A stretch of DNA of 64,000 bases. Origin: Scandinavium goeteborgense (GTDB lineage Bacteria > Pseudomonadota > Gammaproteobacteria > Enterobacterales > Enterobacteriaceae). The position numbers were made by a program, and so were the translations under genes. Location: positions 3,329,177-3,393,176 of the forward strand of contig NZ_CP054058.1 in assembly GCF_003935895.2 (NCBI RefSeq). Direction: 5' to 3'. The notes under the pieces were generated by a model. The model saw only the letters and a list, made by a program, of their open reading frames with translations, was not told where the DNA came from and ran no database searches. Shown here piece by piece: positions 1-9,410 of this stretch. Numbering within the stretch: position 1 is the first letter of the stretch; each line of letters starts with the position of its first letter.

Positions 1-1280
1 ATCTCTTCGAAGCTGGTGACAAATTCCACCTGCTGCGGGCCGGACACCATTTCGATATCGGCAATACGATCGCTTTCAAGGCTGACGTTAATGACCAGCG
101 CGTTGGCATCGTCCTGCACGTTTTCAACAAACACGCCCGGTTTGAATTTCGCGTCGCCCATGCTCATGTCGCGGATCATCGCTTCCACCAGCGAGAAGCG
201 CCACAACGGTTCCGGGATGGTCAGCGCTTCACGCTGAGTGCTGTCGATAAACAGCTCCAGGTTTTCACCGCGTGCAATGCGCTCGGCCCAGTCCGGGTAG
301 GCGATGGTCGCACGTCCGACGGCAATCAGGTCGTAACCGTGGTCCAGACCCTGCTCAGCATCAGCGGCGTTCACCACGCCACCCACGCCCATCACCGGAA
401 TTTGCGCCAGTGCGTCAGAGCGCATCGCACAATATTTTTCAATCAGCGGGGTTGGGTCCTGGGTATCGACGATGGACGAACGCAGGCTCGCGCCGACCGA
501 GAAGTGCAGGTAATCCACACCGCGAGCGGCCAGTTTTTCCAGCAGGTACATGGTGTCGTCGAAGCGAATGCCCGGGACTTCCATCTCTTCCGGCGAGAAA
601 CGATAGCCAATAATGAACGCGTCATCGGCGTACTGACGCACCATTTTGTGGGTGATTTCCAGCACCGCCAGCGGGAATTTCGCACGGTTATCACGGCTAC
701 CGCCCCATTCGTCATCACGCTGGTTAGAGTTTGGAGAATAGAACTGCTGAATGAGATAGGTGTTGGCACCGTGGATTTCCACCCCGTCGAAACCGGCCTG
801 AATGGCACGACGTACGCCGTCACCGAATTTCACGACCATGCCAGCGACTTCATCGGTGGTCAACGCCACCGGCGTCGCGGCACCCTCACGCGGGGCGGCA
901 ACGGCGCTTGGGCCAACCGGTGTACGACCGCCGATCAGTTTCGGGTCGACCATGCGGCCGCCGTGGTAAATCTGCAAAATGGCTTTGGAACCTTCGGCTT
1001 TAATCGCGGCGGCAATTTTCGCCAGACCGGCCACTTTCTCGTCGTTATCAATCCCGATAGCACCCGGGAACGCGAGGCCGAGATCGTCGACAAAGCAGCA
1101 CTCAACGATGATGGTGCCGATGCTGCCCGCGCGAACGCGATAGTATTCCACCAGGTCGTGAGTCACGGTGCCGTCGAAATACCCTGTGCAGGTAGTCATC
1201 GGCGCCATTAACAAGCGGTTTTTCAGTTCGGTGCCGTTTGGCAGAGTGAAGGGGCTCAGAATACGTTCATTATGGGTCAT
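1..1280 (-). CDS. OYE-type flavin reductase, probable NADH:fumarate reductase (partial, C-terminus off the left edge)
   Basis: About 426 N-terminal residues are visible, starting at an ATG at 1280 and running off the window. Residues 1 to about 345 form an old-yellow-enzyme FMN barrel (KNRLLMAPMT near the start, then a VEIHGANTYLIQQF stretch). There is no Cys cluster of the FadH type after the barrel. Instead the chain continues into a segment (KFKPGVFVENVQ and following) that resembles an FMN_bind domain. OYE plus FMN_bind plus a FAD fumarate-reductase domain is the layout of the cytoplasmic NADH:fumarate reductase of Klebsiella, whose FMN is attached covalently by ApbE. The divergent neighbours, a C4-dicarboxylate carrier and a fumarase, agree with fumarate respiration. 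The FAD domain lies outside the window, so a plain enoate reductase with an extension is not excluded. Confidence 0.75.
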   Translation of the reverse strand, partial: MTHNERILSPFTLPNGTELKNRLLMAPMTTCTGYFDGTVTHDLVEYYRVRAGSIGTIIVECCFVDDLGLAFPGAIGIDNDEKVAGLAKIAAAIKAEGSKAILQIYHGGRMVDPKLIGGRTPVGPSAVAAPREGAATPVALTTDEVAGMVVKFGDGVRRAIQAGFDGVEIHGANTYLIQQFYSPNSNQRDDEWGGSRDNRAKFPLAVLEITHKMVRQYADDAFIIGYRFSPEEMEVPGIRFDDTMYLLEKLAARGVDYLHFSVGASLRSSIVDTQDPTPLIEKYCAMRSDALAQIPVMGVGGVVNAADAEQGLDHGYDLIAVGRATIAYPDWAERIARGENLELFIDSTQREALTIPEPLWRFSLVEAMIRDMSMGDAKFKPGVFVENVQDDANALVINVSLESDRIADIEMVSGPQQVEFVTSFEE

Positions 1281-1917
1281 AATGGAACTCCAGAATTTAA
1301 AATTGAAATTTAAGAATTCGGTGACGGATGCTTTATTTGTTTTATTTCTCGGTCCGTTTTCATGCTATTAATATAGCGCTTTCTTTAGTTTCTAAATCGA
1401 TTACGTTAGTTATAAAACTATTTAATACCTGCTATAACACCCCTACCACCACAGTATTATCTTTTTAAAATACAACATTCACATAACTTCCATTGGCGAT
1501 AACATTTAAATTACTATTATTAACATTGAGACGCAATCGGAAGTGCGTACAAAATAAAACAAAAACAATGAGATACAAACCAACAAATCAGAACAAACGC
1601 CTTTTTCGCTCATTTTTATTTAACATTTCACTGCATTTCAGGAAAATAACCCCATGCTCAAATAGGGTTATTACAAAAAGAAAAAAACATCCGACTTATT
1701 TCGCTTTCTTGATCTCGATCAATTGCAACGCACAGTGAAAGCGCAATATATAAATAACCCAATTATTTAATTTAGCGCACGACACATTGCGTTAAATAGC
1801 CGTCTCGGAATAAGCCAGTAGTTGCCATTAATAATTAAAGAAACTTTAGAAACTAAAAAAAGTGATTCAACTATTCCGTCAGCGCACCGTATTTTTAACT
1901 ACTTGTCGAGTCTCATT
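1281..1917. promoter_or_regulatory. AT-rich divergent control region between the reductase and the dicarboxylate carrier
   Basis: This stretch of about 640 bases holds no credible gene and is much richer in A/T than its flanks. It carries the promoters of two divergent genes. A perfect FNR box lies at 1709-1722. A TATATA sequence at 1747-1752 sits at the distance expected for the -10 of a class II FNR promoter reading rightward (start near 1757). That would give a leader of about 160 bases before the carrier ATG. Confidence 0.5.
1709..1722. promoter_or_regulatory. FNR binding site
   Basis: TTGATCTCGATCAA is an exact match to the FNR consensus TTGAT-N4-ATCAA, with complete dyad symmetry. It lies between genes for fumarate reduction and dicarboxylate transport. 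If it acts as a class II site, the start of transcription would be near 1757, reading toward the carrier and fumarase. No -10 element is apparent at the matching distance on the other strand. Confidence 0.75.
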
Positions 1918-3429
1918 ATGAAAGAGAAAACAGTCACCCCACCGCCTGCTAGTTCGGGCAGTGTTAAAGCCGGGAGCAAAAACCGCCTGCTGATGATGGC
2001 GATGCCGGTCATCGTTGCCGTGCTGCTACTTTTCGTTCCTGTTCCGGACGGTTTACCGCCGTACGCCTGGCACTACTTCGCTATCTTCGTCGGGGTGATT
2101 GTCGGCCTTATCTTTGAACCGTTGCCGGGCGCCGTTATCGGCTTAACCGGGGTGGTGGTCATCGCCCTGTGCAGCCAGTGGTTGCTGTTCAGCCCGGACC
2201 AGATGCTGGAGCCGAAATTCAAACTCGCCAGCGCGTCCTTTAAATGGGCGGTGAGCGGCTTCGGTAACTCCACCGTTTGGCTGATTTTCGGTGCCTTTAT
2301 GTTTGCCGCGGGCTACGACAAAACGCAGTTCGGTCGTCGTCTGGCGCTGATCCTGGTGAAATACCTCGGCCGCCGCAGCCTGACGCTCGGTTACGCGATT
2401 ACCTTCGCGGATCTGCTGCTGGCCCCGTTCACCCCGTCAAACACCGCGCGCAGCGGCGGGACTATCTACCCGATTATCGCCAACCTGCCGCCGTTGTACG
2501 GTTCAAAACCGAATGACCCAAGCTCACGCAAAATCGGTTCGTATCTGATGTGGGTCGCGATTACCGCCGCCTGTATCACCAGCTCCATGTTCCTGTCGGC
2601 TCTGGCACCCAACCTGCTGGCGCTGGCGCTGGTGAAAAGCATCGTCGGGCTGAACATTTCCTGGGGCATGTGGTTCCTCGCCTTCCTGCCGCTGGGCGTG
2701 ATTCTGATTCTGGTGATGCCGCTGCTGGCGTACTGGTTCTACCCGCCTGAAGTCAAAATCAACGACGAAGTGCCACTGTGGGCCGCACGCGAGCTGGAAA
2801 AACTCGGCAAGCTGTCACGCAATGAAATCCTGCTGCTGGTTTTCGTCTGCTGTGCGCTGATGATGTGGATTTTCGCCGCCCAATGGATTGAACCGGCGAT
2901 GGCTGCCCTGCTGGTTATCGTGCTGATGTTGTGGACCGGGGTGCTTAACTGGAACGACATCACCAGCAACAAAGCGGCGTGGAATACCTTTGTGTGGTTC
3001 GCCACCCTTGTGGCCCTCGCCGACGGCCTCTCTTCCACCGGTTTCATCACCTGGTTAGGTAAAGAAGGCGGCGCGCTGATGGGCGGGATCTCGCCGGGCA
3101 CCGCGACCATCGTCCTGCTGCTGGCGTTCTACCTGCTGCATTACCTGTTTGCCAGCACCACCGCACACACCACCGCGTTGCTGCCTGCGATGCTGACCAT
3201 TGCCTCGACTATTCCGGGCATGAACATGCAGGTGTTCTGTCTGCTGATGGTGACCTCTCTCGGCGTGATGGGGATCATCACCCCGTACGGTACTGGCCCA
3301 AGCCCGATTTACTACGGCAGCGGCTACCTGCCAACCAAAGACTACTGGCGCCTCGGTACCATCTTTGGCGCCATCTTCCTGGCCGCCCTGCTGCTGATTG
3401 GCTATCCGTGGATGTCGATGATGTTCTGA
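1918..3429 (+). CDS. DASS-family C4-dicarboxylate/succinate antiporter (TtdT-like)
   Basis: A polytopic inner-membrane carrier of 503 residues, close to E. coli TtdT (tartrate/succinate antiporter) along its length. Shared blocks include the LLFSPDQ region, NSTVWLIFGAFMFAAGY, LLAPFTPSNTARSGG, SNKAAWNTFVWFA and TPYGTGPSPIYYGSGYLP. The SNT and TGPSP segments are the substrate and sodium motifs of this family. A TTG at 1822 would extend the protein by 32 residues, but the ATG at 1918 leads into a TtdT-like N-terminus with one extra polar stretch. The gene is followed at 48 bp by a class I fumarase. The likely role is uptake of malate, tartrate or fumarate in exchange for succinate during anaerobic growth. 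The exact substrate cannot be read from sequence. Confidence 0.85.
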   Translation: MKEKTVTPPPASSGSVKAGSKNRLLMMAMPVIVAVLLLFVPVPDGLPPYAWHYFAIFVGVIVGLIFEPLPGAVIGLTGVVVIALCSQWLLFSPDQMLEPKFKLASASFKWAVSGFGNSTVWLIFGAFMFAAGYDKTQFGRRLALILVKYLGRRSLTLGYAITFADLLLAPFTPSNTARSGGTIYPIIANLPPLYGSKPNDPSSRKIGSYLMWVAITAACITSSMFLSALAPNLLALALVKSIVGLNISWGMWFLAFLPLGVILILVMPLLAYWFYPPEVKINDEVPLWAARELEKLGKLSRNEILLLVFVCCALMMWIFAAQWIEPAMAALLVIVLMLWTGVLNWNDITSNKAAWNTFVWFATLVALADGLSSTGFITWLGKEGGALMGGISPGTATIVLLLAFYLLHYLFASTTAHTTALLPAMLTIASTIPGMNMQVFCLLMVTSLGVMGIITPYGTGPSPIYYGSGYLPTKDYWRLGTIFGAIFLAALLLIGYPWMSMMF

Positions 3430-3433
3430 TACA

Positions 3434-3465
3434 AACCGCCGGGCGTTCCCCGGCGGTTCATTTTT
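3434..3465 (+). terminator. Hairpin with T-run between carrier and fumarase
   Basis: The arms AACCGCCGGG and CCCGGCGGTT flank a short loop and are followed by ATTTTTAT. This is a strong intrinsic terminator shape only 12 bp before the fumarase start. It would cause partial termination, or the fumarase would depend on read-through. Confidence 0.6.
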
Positions 3466-3477
3466 ATGGAGTTGAGT

Positions 3478-5127
3478 ATGTCGAATAAACCGTTTGTTTA
3501 TCAGAATCCTTTCCCACTCTCGAAAGACGAAACCGACTATTACCTGCTGAGCCGCGAACATGTTTCCGTGGTCGACTTTAACGGCCAGCCGATGCTGAAA
3601 GTTGAGCCGGAAGCGCTGACGTTGCTTGCCCAGCAGGCATTCCACGACGCGGCGTTTATGCTGCGCGTGTCGCATCAGAAACAGGTCGCCGCCATTCTGA
3701 CCGACCCGGAGGCCAGCGATAACGATAAATACGTGGCGCTGCAATTCCTGCGTAATTCTGACATCGCCGCCAAGGGCGTGCTGCCGACCTGTCAGGACAC
3801 CGGCACCGCGATCATCATGGGCAAAAAAGGTCAGAACGTGTGGACCGGCGGCGGCGATGAAGCCGCGCTGGCGCTCGGGGTGTACAACACCTACACCGAA
3901 GACAACCTGCGCTATTCGCAAAATGCGCCGTTGGATATGTATAGGGAAGTGAATACCGGCACCAACCTCCCCGCGCAGATCGATCTCTACAGCGTGGACG
4001 GCGACGAATACAAATTCCTGTGCATGGCGAAAGGCGGCGGCTCCGCCAACAAAACCTATTTGTACCAGGAAACCAAAGCGTTGATCACCCCGGCGAAGCT
4101 GAAAAACTGGCTGGTTGAGAAAATGCGCACCCTCGGCACCGCGGCCTGCCCGCCGTACCATATCGCGTTTGTGATTGGCGGCACGTCGGCAGAAGCGACG
4201 CTGAAAACCGTGAAGCTGGCTTCCACCCGTTATTACGACGGCCTGCCAACTGAAGGCAACGAGCACGGTCAGGCGTTCCGCGATGTGGAACTGGAACAGG
4301 CGCTGATGCAGGAAGCCCAGAACCTCGGCCTCGGCGCACAGTTCGGCGGCAAATACTTCGCGCATGATATCCGCGTCATTCGCCTGCCGCGCCACGGCGC
4401 ATCCTGCCCTATCGGCATGGGCGTTTCCTGCTCGGCGGACCGAAACATCAAAGCGAAGATTAACCGCGACGGCATCTGGATTGAAAAACTGGAAGCCAAC
4501 CCGGGCCAGTACATTCCTGAAGATTTACGCCAGCAGGGTGAAGGCGATGTGGTCAGCATTGACCTGAACCAGCCGATGAGCGAGATCCGCGCGCAGCTTT
4601 CTGCCCATCCGGTGTCTACGCGCTTATCGCTTAACGGGACAATTATCGTGGCGCGCGATATGGCCCACGCCAAGCTGAAAGAACTGCTCGATAATGGGGA
4701 AGAACTTCCGCAGTACGTGAAAGATCATCCGATTTATTACGCAGGCCCGGCCAAAACGCCGGAAGGGTATGCGTCCGGCTCGCTCGGCCCCACCACCGCA
4801 GGCCGCATGGATTCGTACGTCGATTTACTGCAGGCCCACGGTGCCAGCATGGTGATGCTCGCCAAAGGTAACCGCAGTCAGCAGGTGACCGACGCCTGCC
4901 AGGCCCACGGCGGTTTCTACCTCGGCAGCATCGGCGGCCCGGCGGCGGTACTGGCGCAGCAAAGCATTAAGAGTCTGGAATGCGTGGCGTACCCGGAACT
5001 GGGCATGGAAGCTATCTGGAAAATTGAGGTCGAAAACTTCCCGGCGTTTATCCTCGTGGATGACAAAGGCAATGATTTCTTCCAGCAAATTCAGAACAAG
5101 CAGTGCGCAGGTTGTTCACAGAAATAA
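3478..5127 (+). CDS. Class I (iron-sulfur) fumarate hydratase, FumA/FumB type
   Basis: A cytoplasmic 4Fe-4S enzyme that interconverts L-malate and fumarate. Its 549 residues match E. coli FumA/FumB (548) from end to end. The first cluster cysteine lies in [10 protein letters not shown] at residue 105, as in E. coli, and the CPPYH and [18 protein letters not shown] segments carry the others. The start is taken at 3478 because GGAG at 3468 is correctly spaced. An upstream ATG at 3466 would leave no ribosome site. FumA and FumB cannot be separated by sequence alone. The position after a dicarboxylate antiporter, as FumB sits beside DcuB in E. coli, suggests the anaerobic role of dehydrating imported malate to feed fumarate reductase. 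Confidence 0.93.
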   Translation: MSNKPFVYQNPFPLSKDETDYYLLSREHVSVVDFNGQPMLKVEPEALTLLAQQAFHDAAFMLRVSHQKQVAAILTDPEASDNDKYVALQFLRNSDIAAKGVLPTCQDTGTAIIMGKKGQNVWTGGGDEAALALGVYNTYTEDNLRYSQNAPLDMYREVNTGTNLPAQIDLYSVDGDEYKFLCMAKGGGSANKTYLYQETKALITPAKLKNWLVEKMRTLGTAACPPYHIAFVIGGTSAEATLKTVKLASTRYYDGLPTEGNEHGQAFRDVELEQALMQEAQNLGLGAQFGGKYFAHDIRVIRLPRHGASCPIGMGVSCSADRNIKAKINRDGIWIEKLEANPGQYIPEDLRQQGEGDVVSIDLNQPMSEIRAQLSAHPVSTRLSLNGTIIVARDMAHAKLKELLDNGEELPQYVKDHPIYYAGPAKTPEGYASGSLGPTTAGRMDSYVDLLQAHGASMVMLAKGNRSQQVTDACQAHGGFYLGSIGGPAAVLAQQSIKSLECVAYPELGMEAIWKIEVENFPAFILVDDKGNDFFQQIQNKQCAGCSQK

Positions 5128-5422
5128 GCCTTCCCGACGCCCGGTGACGCAACGTTGCCGGGTTGTCATCCTGGTCAGTGAGCAGCGACGGTTAAGGGCC
5201 ATTATCCTCGTCAGATGTCTCATTTTGTCACTTTCCCCCTGCCTTTACCCTTACATCTGTGTACTTTTCTTGCATAAAAATGCGCAAAAAAAACGCAGCA
5301 TGCCCCTGAAAATGTACGAAAAAGTGCTTATATGTAAGCATTTATTTTTGCATTAATCACAAGTTTGCAATTCGTTAACCTTAACTATACTCACATAGAC
5401 CTTAACGAACGGAGTTCCTTTC
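5128..5422 (+). promoter_or_regulatory. Intergenic region with REP-like hairpin and sulfatase promoter region
   Basis: A small imperfect hairpin (arms CCCGG at 5140-5144 and CCGGG at 5158-5162) follows the fumarase and lacks a T-run. The right half is A/T-rich. A possible -10, TATACT, lies at 5386-5391, but the best -35 (TTGCAA at 5365-5370) is only 15 bp away, so the promoter call is weak. The sulfatase has a clear GGAG ribosome site. Confidence 0.3.
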
Positions 5423-7000
5423 ATGTTTAAACATGTCCCTTTTAAGAGGACGATGCTGGCCAGCATGCTGACGCTGGCTTCTGGCGCTGTAACGTCTGCT
5501 TACGCAGCGCCCGCGACAGCCTCTCCAAAACAAGATTCTGCTAAACCAAACATTGTTGTCATCTTTGGTGATGATATCGGTTACTGGAACCTGAGTACCT
5601 ACAACCAGGGTACGATGGGTTATGACACCCCTAACATCGATAGCATTGCGGCACAGGGTGCGAAATTCACCTCTTACTACGCGGAGCAAAGCTCCACCGC
5701 GGGCCGTTCTGCGTTCATCACCGGCCAGATGCCATTCCGTACCGGGATGAGTAAAGTCGGTATGCCAGGTGCACCACAGGGTCTGCAAAAAGAAGACCCG
5801 ACCATTGCTAACGTCCTGAAACAGCTGGGCTACGCGACCGGTCAGTTTGGTAAAAACCACCTCGGCGACCGCGATGAGTTCCTGCCAACCGCACACGGTT
5901 TCGATGAGTTCCTCGGTAACCTGTACCACCTGAATGCTGAAGAAGAGCCAGAGAACCCGGATTATCCGAAAGACCCTGCCTTCCGTAAAGAATTCGGCCC
6001 GCGCGGCGTCATTAAGAGCTCCGCAGATGGCAAGATTGAAGATACCGGTCCACTGACCGTGAAACGTATGGGCACCATTGACGAAGAAACGTTAGCGGCG
6101 AACAACGACTTCATGGAACGTCAGGTTAAGGCTAACAAGCCATTCTTTACCTGGTTCAACACCACCCGTATGCACAACAAAACTCACCTGAAAGATGCCA
6201 GCATTGGTAAAACAGGTCTGGGTACGTATGCCGACGGTATGGTTGAGCACGATCAGATGATCGGCGAAGTGCTGAAGAAGATTAAAGATCTCGGCATTGA
6301 AGATAACACCATCGTTATCTACACCACCGATAACGGTCCGATGACGGCAACCTGGCCTGATGGCGGTTCTACGCCATTCCGCGGTGAGAAAAACACCGGC
6401 TGGGAAGGCGGCTTCCGTGTTCCTGCGATGATCAAATGGCCAGGCCACATCAAACCAGGCACCATCGTAAAAGACATGTTTGCGAGCTATGACTGGTTCC
6501 CGACGCTGGTTGCTGCAGCAGGCGATGCCAACATCAAAGATCAGCTGCTGAAGGGTTACAAAACCCCGTCCATCACTTACAAAGTGCACCTGGATGGCTA
6601 CAACCAGCTCGACTTCCTGCAGGGTAAAGGCGAAGACCAGCGTAAAGAGTTCTTCTACTGGAGTGATGACGGCGATCTGCTGGCAATGCGTTATGGTCGT
6701 TGGAAAGCGCACTTCATGATCCAGGAGCACGAAGGTCTGGATCTGTGGCGTTATCCGTTCACCAAACTGCGTGCGCCAATGATCTTCGATCTGGAAGTGG
6801 ATCCGCTGGAGAAAGGCGACAAAGGTATGGGCTACCAGACCTGGTTCTATGATCGTCTGTTCCTGATGGGTGGCGCGCAGAAATACGCGAAAGAGATGCT
6901 CAATACCTTTAAAGAGTATCCACCACGTCAGAAACCTGGCTCATTCACCATCTCTGATGCGTCAGCGATGCTGGAGCAAGGTTCAAACATCAACAAATAA
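5423..7000 (+). CDS. aslA: Arylsulfatase, serine-type, exported
   Basis: A type I sulfatase of 525 residues that hydrolyses sulfate esters in the periplasm. An N-terminal signal peptide is visible, ending around AYA-AP at residue 28. The metal-binding start is NIVVIFGDDIGYWN. The formylglycine motif is S91-T-A-G-R95, so serine is oxidised instead of cysteine. GQFGKNHLGD and TTDNGPMTATWPDGG are the other catalytic blocks. The next gene is an anaerobic sulfatase maturase, which can act on serine. The family is AslA-like and the substrate is unknown. A terminator-like hairpin separates it from the maturase operon, so the two may be expressed at different levels. Confidence 0.88.
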   Translation: MFKHVPFKRTMLASMLTLASGAVTSAYAAPATASPKQDSAKPNIVVIFGDDIGYWNLSTYNQGTMGYDTPNIDSIAAQGAKFTSYYAEQSSTAGRSAFITGQMPFRTGMSKVGMPGAPQGLQKEDPTIANVLKQLGYATGQFGKNHLGDRDEFLPTAHGFDEFLGNLYHLNAEEEPENPDYPKDPAFRKEFGPRGVIKSSADGKIEDTGPLTVKRMGTIDEETLAANNDFMERQVKANKPFFTWFNTTRMHNKTHLKDASIGKTGLGTYADGMVEHDQMIGEVLKKIKDLGIEDNTIVIYTTDNGPMTATWPDGGSTPFRGEKNTGWEGGFRVPAMIKWPGHIKPGTIVKDMFASYDWFPTLVAAAGDANIKDQLLKGYKTPSITYKVHLDGYNQLDFLQGKGEDQRKEFFYWSDDGDLLAMRYGRWKAHFMIQEHEGLDLWRYPFTKLRAPMIFDLEVDPLEKGDKGMGYQTWFYDRLFLMGGAQKYAKEMLNTFKEYPPRQKPGSFTISDASAMLEQGSNINK

Positions 7001-7032
7001 AGTTGATATATTGAGGCATTGAACCTCATGCT

Positions 7033-7067
7033 CAGAGCGGGTTGCAATTGCAATCCGCTCTGCATTT
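7033..7067 (+). terminator. Intrinsic terminator after the sulfatase gene
   Basis: A long stem of arms CAGAGCGG and CCGCTCTG continues through GTTGCAA and TTGCAAT and is followed by GCATTTTG. The T-run is short, so termination may be partial, with read-through into the maturase gene 53 bp on. Confidence 0.65.
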
Positions 7068-7119
7068 TGAACTACGATCATTGTGCGCTTTGTCAGTCAT
7101 TACACCTTAGGGGTTTGCT

Positions 7120-8415
7120 ATGAAGTACAGCACCACACTACCCGTAAAAGCATTACCGTCTGCGGAAAAATATGACGGCAAAGGTCCCGAGTACAAGCGC
7201 CGTTTCCACGTGATGGCCAAACCCTCCGGCTCCACCTGTAACCTCGATTGCACCTACTGTTTCTACCTGTCAAAAGAACAATTACTCCATCAGGACAGAC
7301 ACACCGGGATGAGCGATGAGGTGCTGGAAAACTTCATTCGTCAGTACATCGACGGACAGGATGGCGAGCAGGTTGTCTTCTCCTGGCAGGGCGGCGAACC
7401 GACCCTGATGGGACTCGAATTTTTCGAAAAAGTGGTCGCATTCCAGAAGCAGTACAAAAAACCGGGCCAGCAAATTGAAAACGATTTGCAGACCAACGGC
7501 GTACTGATCAACGACAAATGGGCTGCGTTCCTCAAAGAACATAAGTTTCTGGTGGGCATCTCGATTGATGGTCCACGAGAATTGCACGACCGCTATCGCG
7601 TCACACGCAGCGGCAAACCGACCTTCGATAAAGTGATGGAAGGCGTCGACGCGCTCAAACGCCACGGCGTTCCTTTCAATGCGCTGGTGACCGTCAACCG
7701 CACCAACGCCCGCTTCCCGCTCGAAGTGTATCGCTTCATGACCAAAGAATTGGGCGCGACCTATGTGCAGTTCAACCCGTGCGTCGAACCCGTCGATTTC
7801 AAAAGCACCGCGCCGCAGTTCTGGCAGGACGATTCGATTCCGATTACCGGCAGCCGTCGTGCACGCCCAGGTGATTTAGATTCCATCGTCACCGACTGGT
7901 CCGTTGACCCCGAAGACTGGGGCACCTTCCTGATTGCGGTGTTCGAAGAGTGGGTCAACAACGACTTAGGTCGCGTACAAGTGAACCTGTTCGAAACCGC
8001 CGTGGCGCAGACCATGGGGATGCCGGCGCAGATTTGCACCGCCTCCGAGTTCTGCGGCAAGGGCCTCGCCATCGAAAAAAATGGCGACATTTTCTCCTGC
8101 GACCACTACGTCTATCCGGAATACCAGATAGGCAACATCGAGAACAGTAAACTGGCGCACCTCGCGTTCTCCGAACGCCAGCAGGCTTTCGGCATGGGCA
8201 AAAAAGATACCCTGCCGAAATACTGCAAAGAGTGCCCTTACCTCAAACTGTGCTGGGGCGAATGCCCGAAAAACCGTCTGGTGCGTACCCCCGACGGCGA
8301 GCTGGGTCTGAACTATCTGTGCCCAGGCATCAAAGCCTTCTTTAACTATGCTGAGCCAATTCTGGTTGGGATCGCCACGCTACTGAAACGTGATTTTGCA
8401 GGAGTGAAAAAATGA
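7120..8415 (+). CDS. aslB: Anaerobic sulfatase-maturating enzyme (radical SAM, SPASM)
   Basis: A cytoplasmic radical S-adenosylmethionine enzyme of 431 residues that converts the Ser or Cys of a sulfatase to formylglycine without oxygen. The radical SAM cysteines are C40, C44 and C47 (STCNLDCTYCFY). The C-terminal SPASM region carries the cysteines for two auxiliary clusters (CTASEFCGKG, FSCDHYVYPE, YCKECPYLKLCWGECP). It lies just downstream of its probable substrate, the serine-type sulfatase. Its stop codon overlaps the start of the MoxR gene (ATGA), so it heads the long operon that follows. The partner of a sulfatase is therefore co-expressed with a MoxR/Bat system. Confidence 0.9.
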   Translation: MKYSTTLPVKALPSAEKYDGKGPEYKRRFHVMAKPSGSTCNLDCTYCFYLSKEQLLHQDRHTGMSDEVLENFIRQYIDGQDGEQVVFSWQGGEPTLMGLEFFEKVVAFQKQYKKPGQQIENDLQTNGVLINDKWAAFLKEHKFLVGISIDGPRELHDRYRVTRSGKPTFDKVMEGVDALKRHGVPFNALVTVNRTNARFPLEVYRFMTKELGATYVQFNPCVEPVDFKSTAPQFWQDDSIPITGSRRARPGDLDSIVTDWSVDPEDWGTFLIAVFEEWVNNDLGRVQVNLFETAVAQTMGMPAQICTASEFCGKGLAIEKNGDIFSCDHYVYPEYQIGNIENSKLAHLAFSERQQAFGMGKKDTLPKYCKECPYLKLCWGECPKNRLVRTPDGELGLNYLCPGIKAFFNYAEPILVGIATLLKRDFAGVKK

Positions 8416-9410
8416 ATAGCAGGGAAAAACTGCTTCAGTTAGAACAACGTATGAACACCCAGGTTCTGGGCCAGGAAGAGCTGGTCCGGATGCTGATTAT
8501 CGCCCTGCTCTGCGACGGGCACGTGCTGCTCGAAGGCTTGCCAGGCCTGGCGAAAACCCGCGCGGTGCGCGAGCTGGCGCGTCACGTTGAAGGCGAATTC
8601 CGCCGCATTCAGTTCACGCCTGACCTGCTGCCGTCGGACATCACCGGCAGCGAAATTTATCAGCAGAATGCCACCCGCGAAGAAGACCAGTTCCGCTTCC
8701 GTCCAGGGCCGGTGTTCGGCAACGTTATCCTCGCCGATGAAATCAACCGTGCGTCTGCCCGTGTGCAGTCGGCGCTGCTCGAAGCAATGGAAGAACGCCA
8801 CGTGACTGTCGCCGGGAAAACCTGGCCGCTGCCGGGCGTCTTCATGGTGCTCGCCACCCAGAACCCGGTGGATCAGGAAGGGACCTGGCCGCTGCCAGAA
8901 GCCCAGCTCGACCGCTTCCTGATGAAAGTTCTCGTCGATTACCCGTCGAAAGAGAATGAGCAGAAGGTGATGCAGATGGTTCGCGCCGAACAGCAGGCCA
9001 AATATCAGGCCCTGGCGAAGAGCGAAACCGCCCCGCAGGATGAAACCCTGACCCTTTCGCAGCAGGAAATTGCCGCCAGCTGGCAGGAAATTTCCGCCGT
9101 GTACGTGGCGCCTGCGATTGAGGAATACATCGTCAATCTGATTGAAGCGACCCGTTATCCGCATAACGTCAGCGACACGCTGGCAAGCTACATCCACATC
9201 GGCGTCAGCCCGCGTGGCTCGCTGGCGCTTGACCGCTGTGCTCGCGCGCAGGCGTGGCTCGAAGGCCGCGACGCGGTGCTGCCGGAAGACGTGCGCCGTA
9301 TCGCGCCATCAGTTATCCGTCATCGCCTGATGCTGAGCTACCAGGCCAATGCCGATAACTGCACCGCCGATGACGTGGTGAAAATGCTGCTCGACGCCGT
9401 GGTGGCGTAA
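8412..9410 (+). CDS. MoxR-family AAA+ ATPase
   Basis: A cytoplasmic AAA+ protein of 332 residues. Walker A is GLPGLAKT (42-49), Walker B is VILADEINRA, followed by sensor 1 in LATQNPVDQEGTWPLPEAQLDRF and the C-terminal lid with SPRGSLAL. MoxR ATPases act with von Willebrand-type proteins to help mature or assemble periplasmic or metal-dependent enzymes. Here the VWA-type partners (DUF58, BatA-like, BatB-like) follow directly. Starts and stops overlap on both sides (ATGA with the maturase, TAATG with the DUF58 gene), which indicates translational coupling. Confidence 0.9.
   Translation: MNSREKLLQLEQRMNTQVLGQEELVRMLIIALLCDGHVLLEGLPGLAKTRAVRELARHVEGEFRRIQFTPDLLPSDITGSEIYQQNATREEDQFRFRPGPVFGNVILADEINRASARVQSALLEAMEERHVTVAGKTWPLPGVFMVLATQNPVDQEGTWPLPEAQLDRFLMKVLVDYPSKENEQKVMQMVRAEQQAKYQALAKSETAPQDETLTLSQQEIAASWQEISAVYVAPAIEEYIVNLIEATRYPHNVSDTLASYIHIGVSPRGSLALDRCARAQAWLEGRDAVLPEDVRRIAPSVIRHRLMLSYQANADNCTADDVVKMLLDAVVA

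Noticed and set aside
339-1211. 290-residue open frame on the plus strand
   Set aside because: It is antisense to the OYE-type reductase, which is clearly the coding strand.
1822-1917. TTG start giving a longer dicarboxylate carrier
   Set aside because: There is no ribosome site, the extension has no counterpart in TtdT, and the ATG at 1918 gives a better N-terminus.
3055-4395. 446-residue open frame on the minus strand
   Set aside because: It is antisense to the carrier and fumarase genes, which are strongly conserved. Its composition (His, Arg, Gln-rich) is that of a shadow frame.
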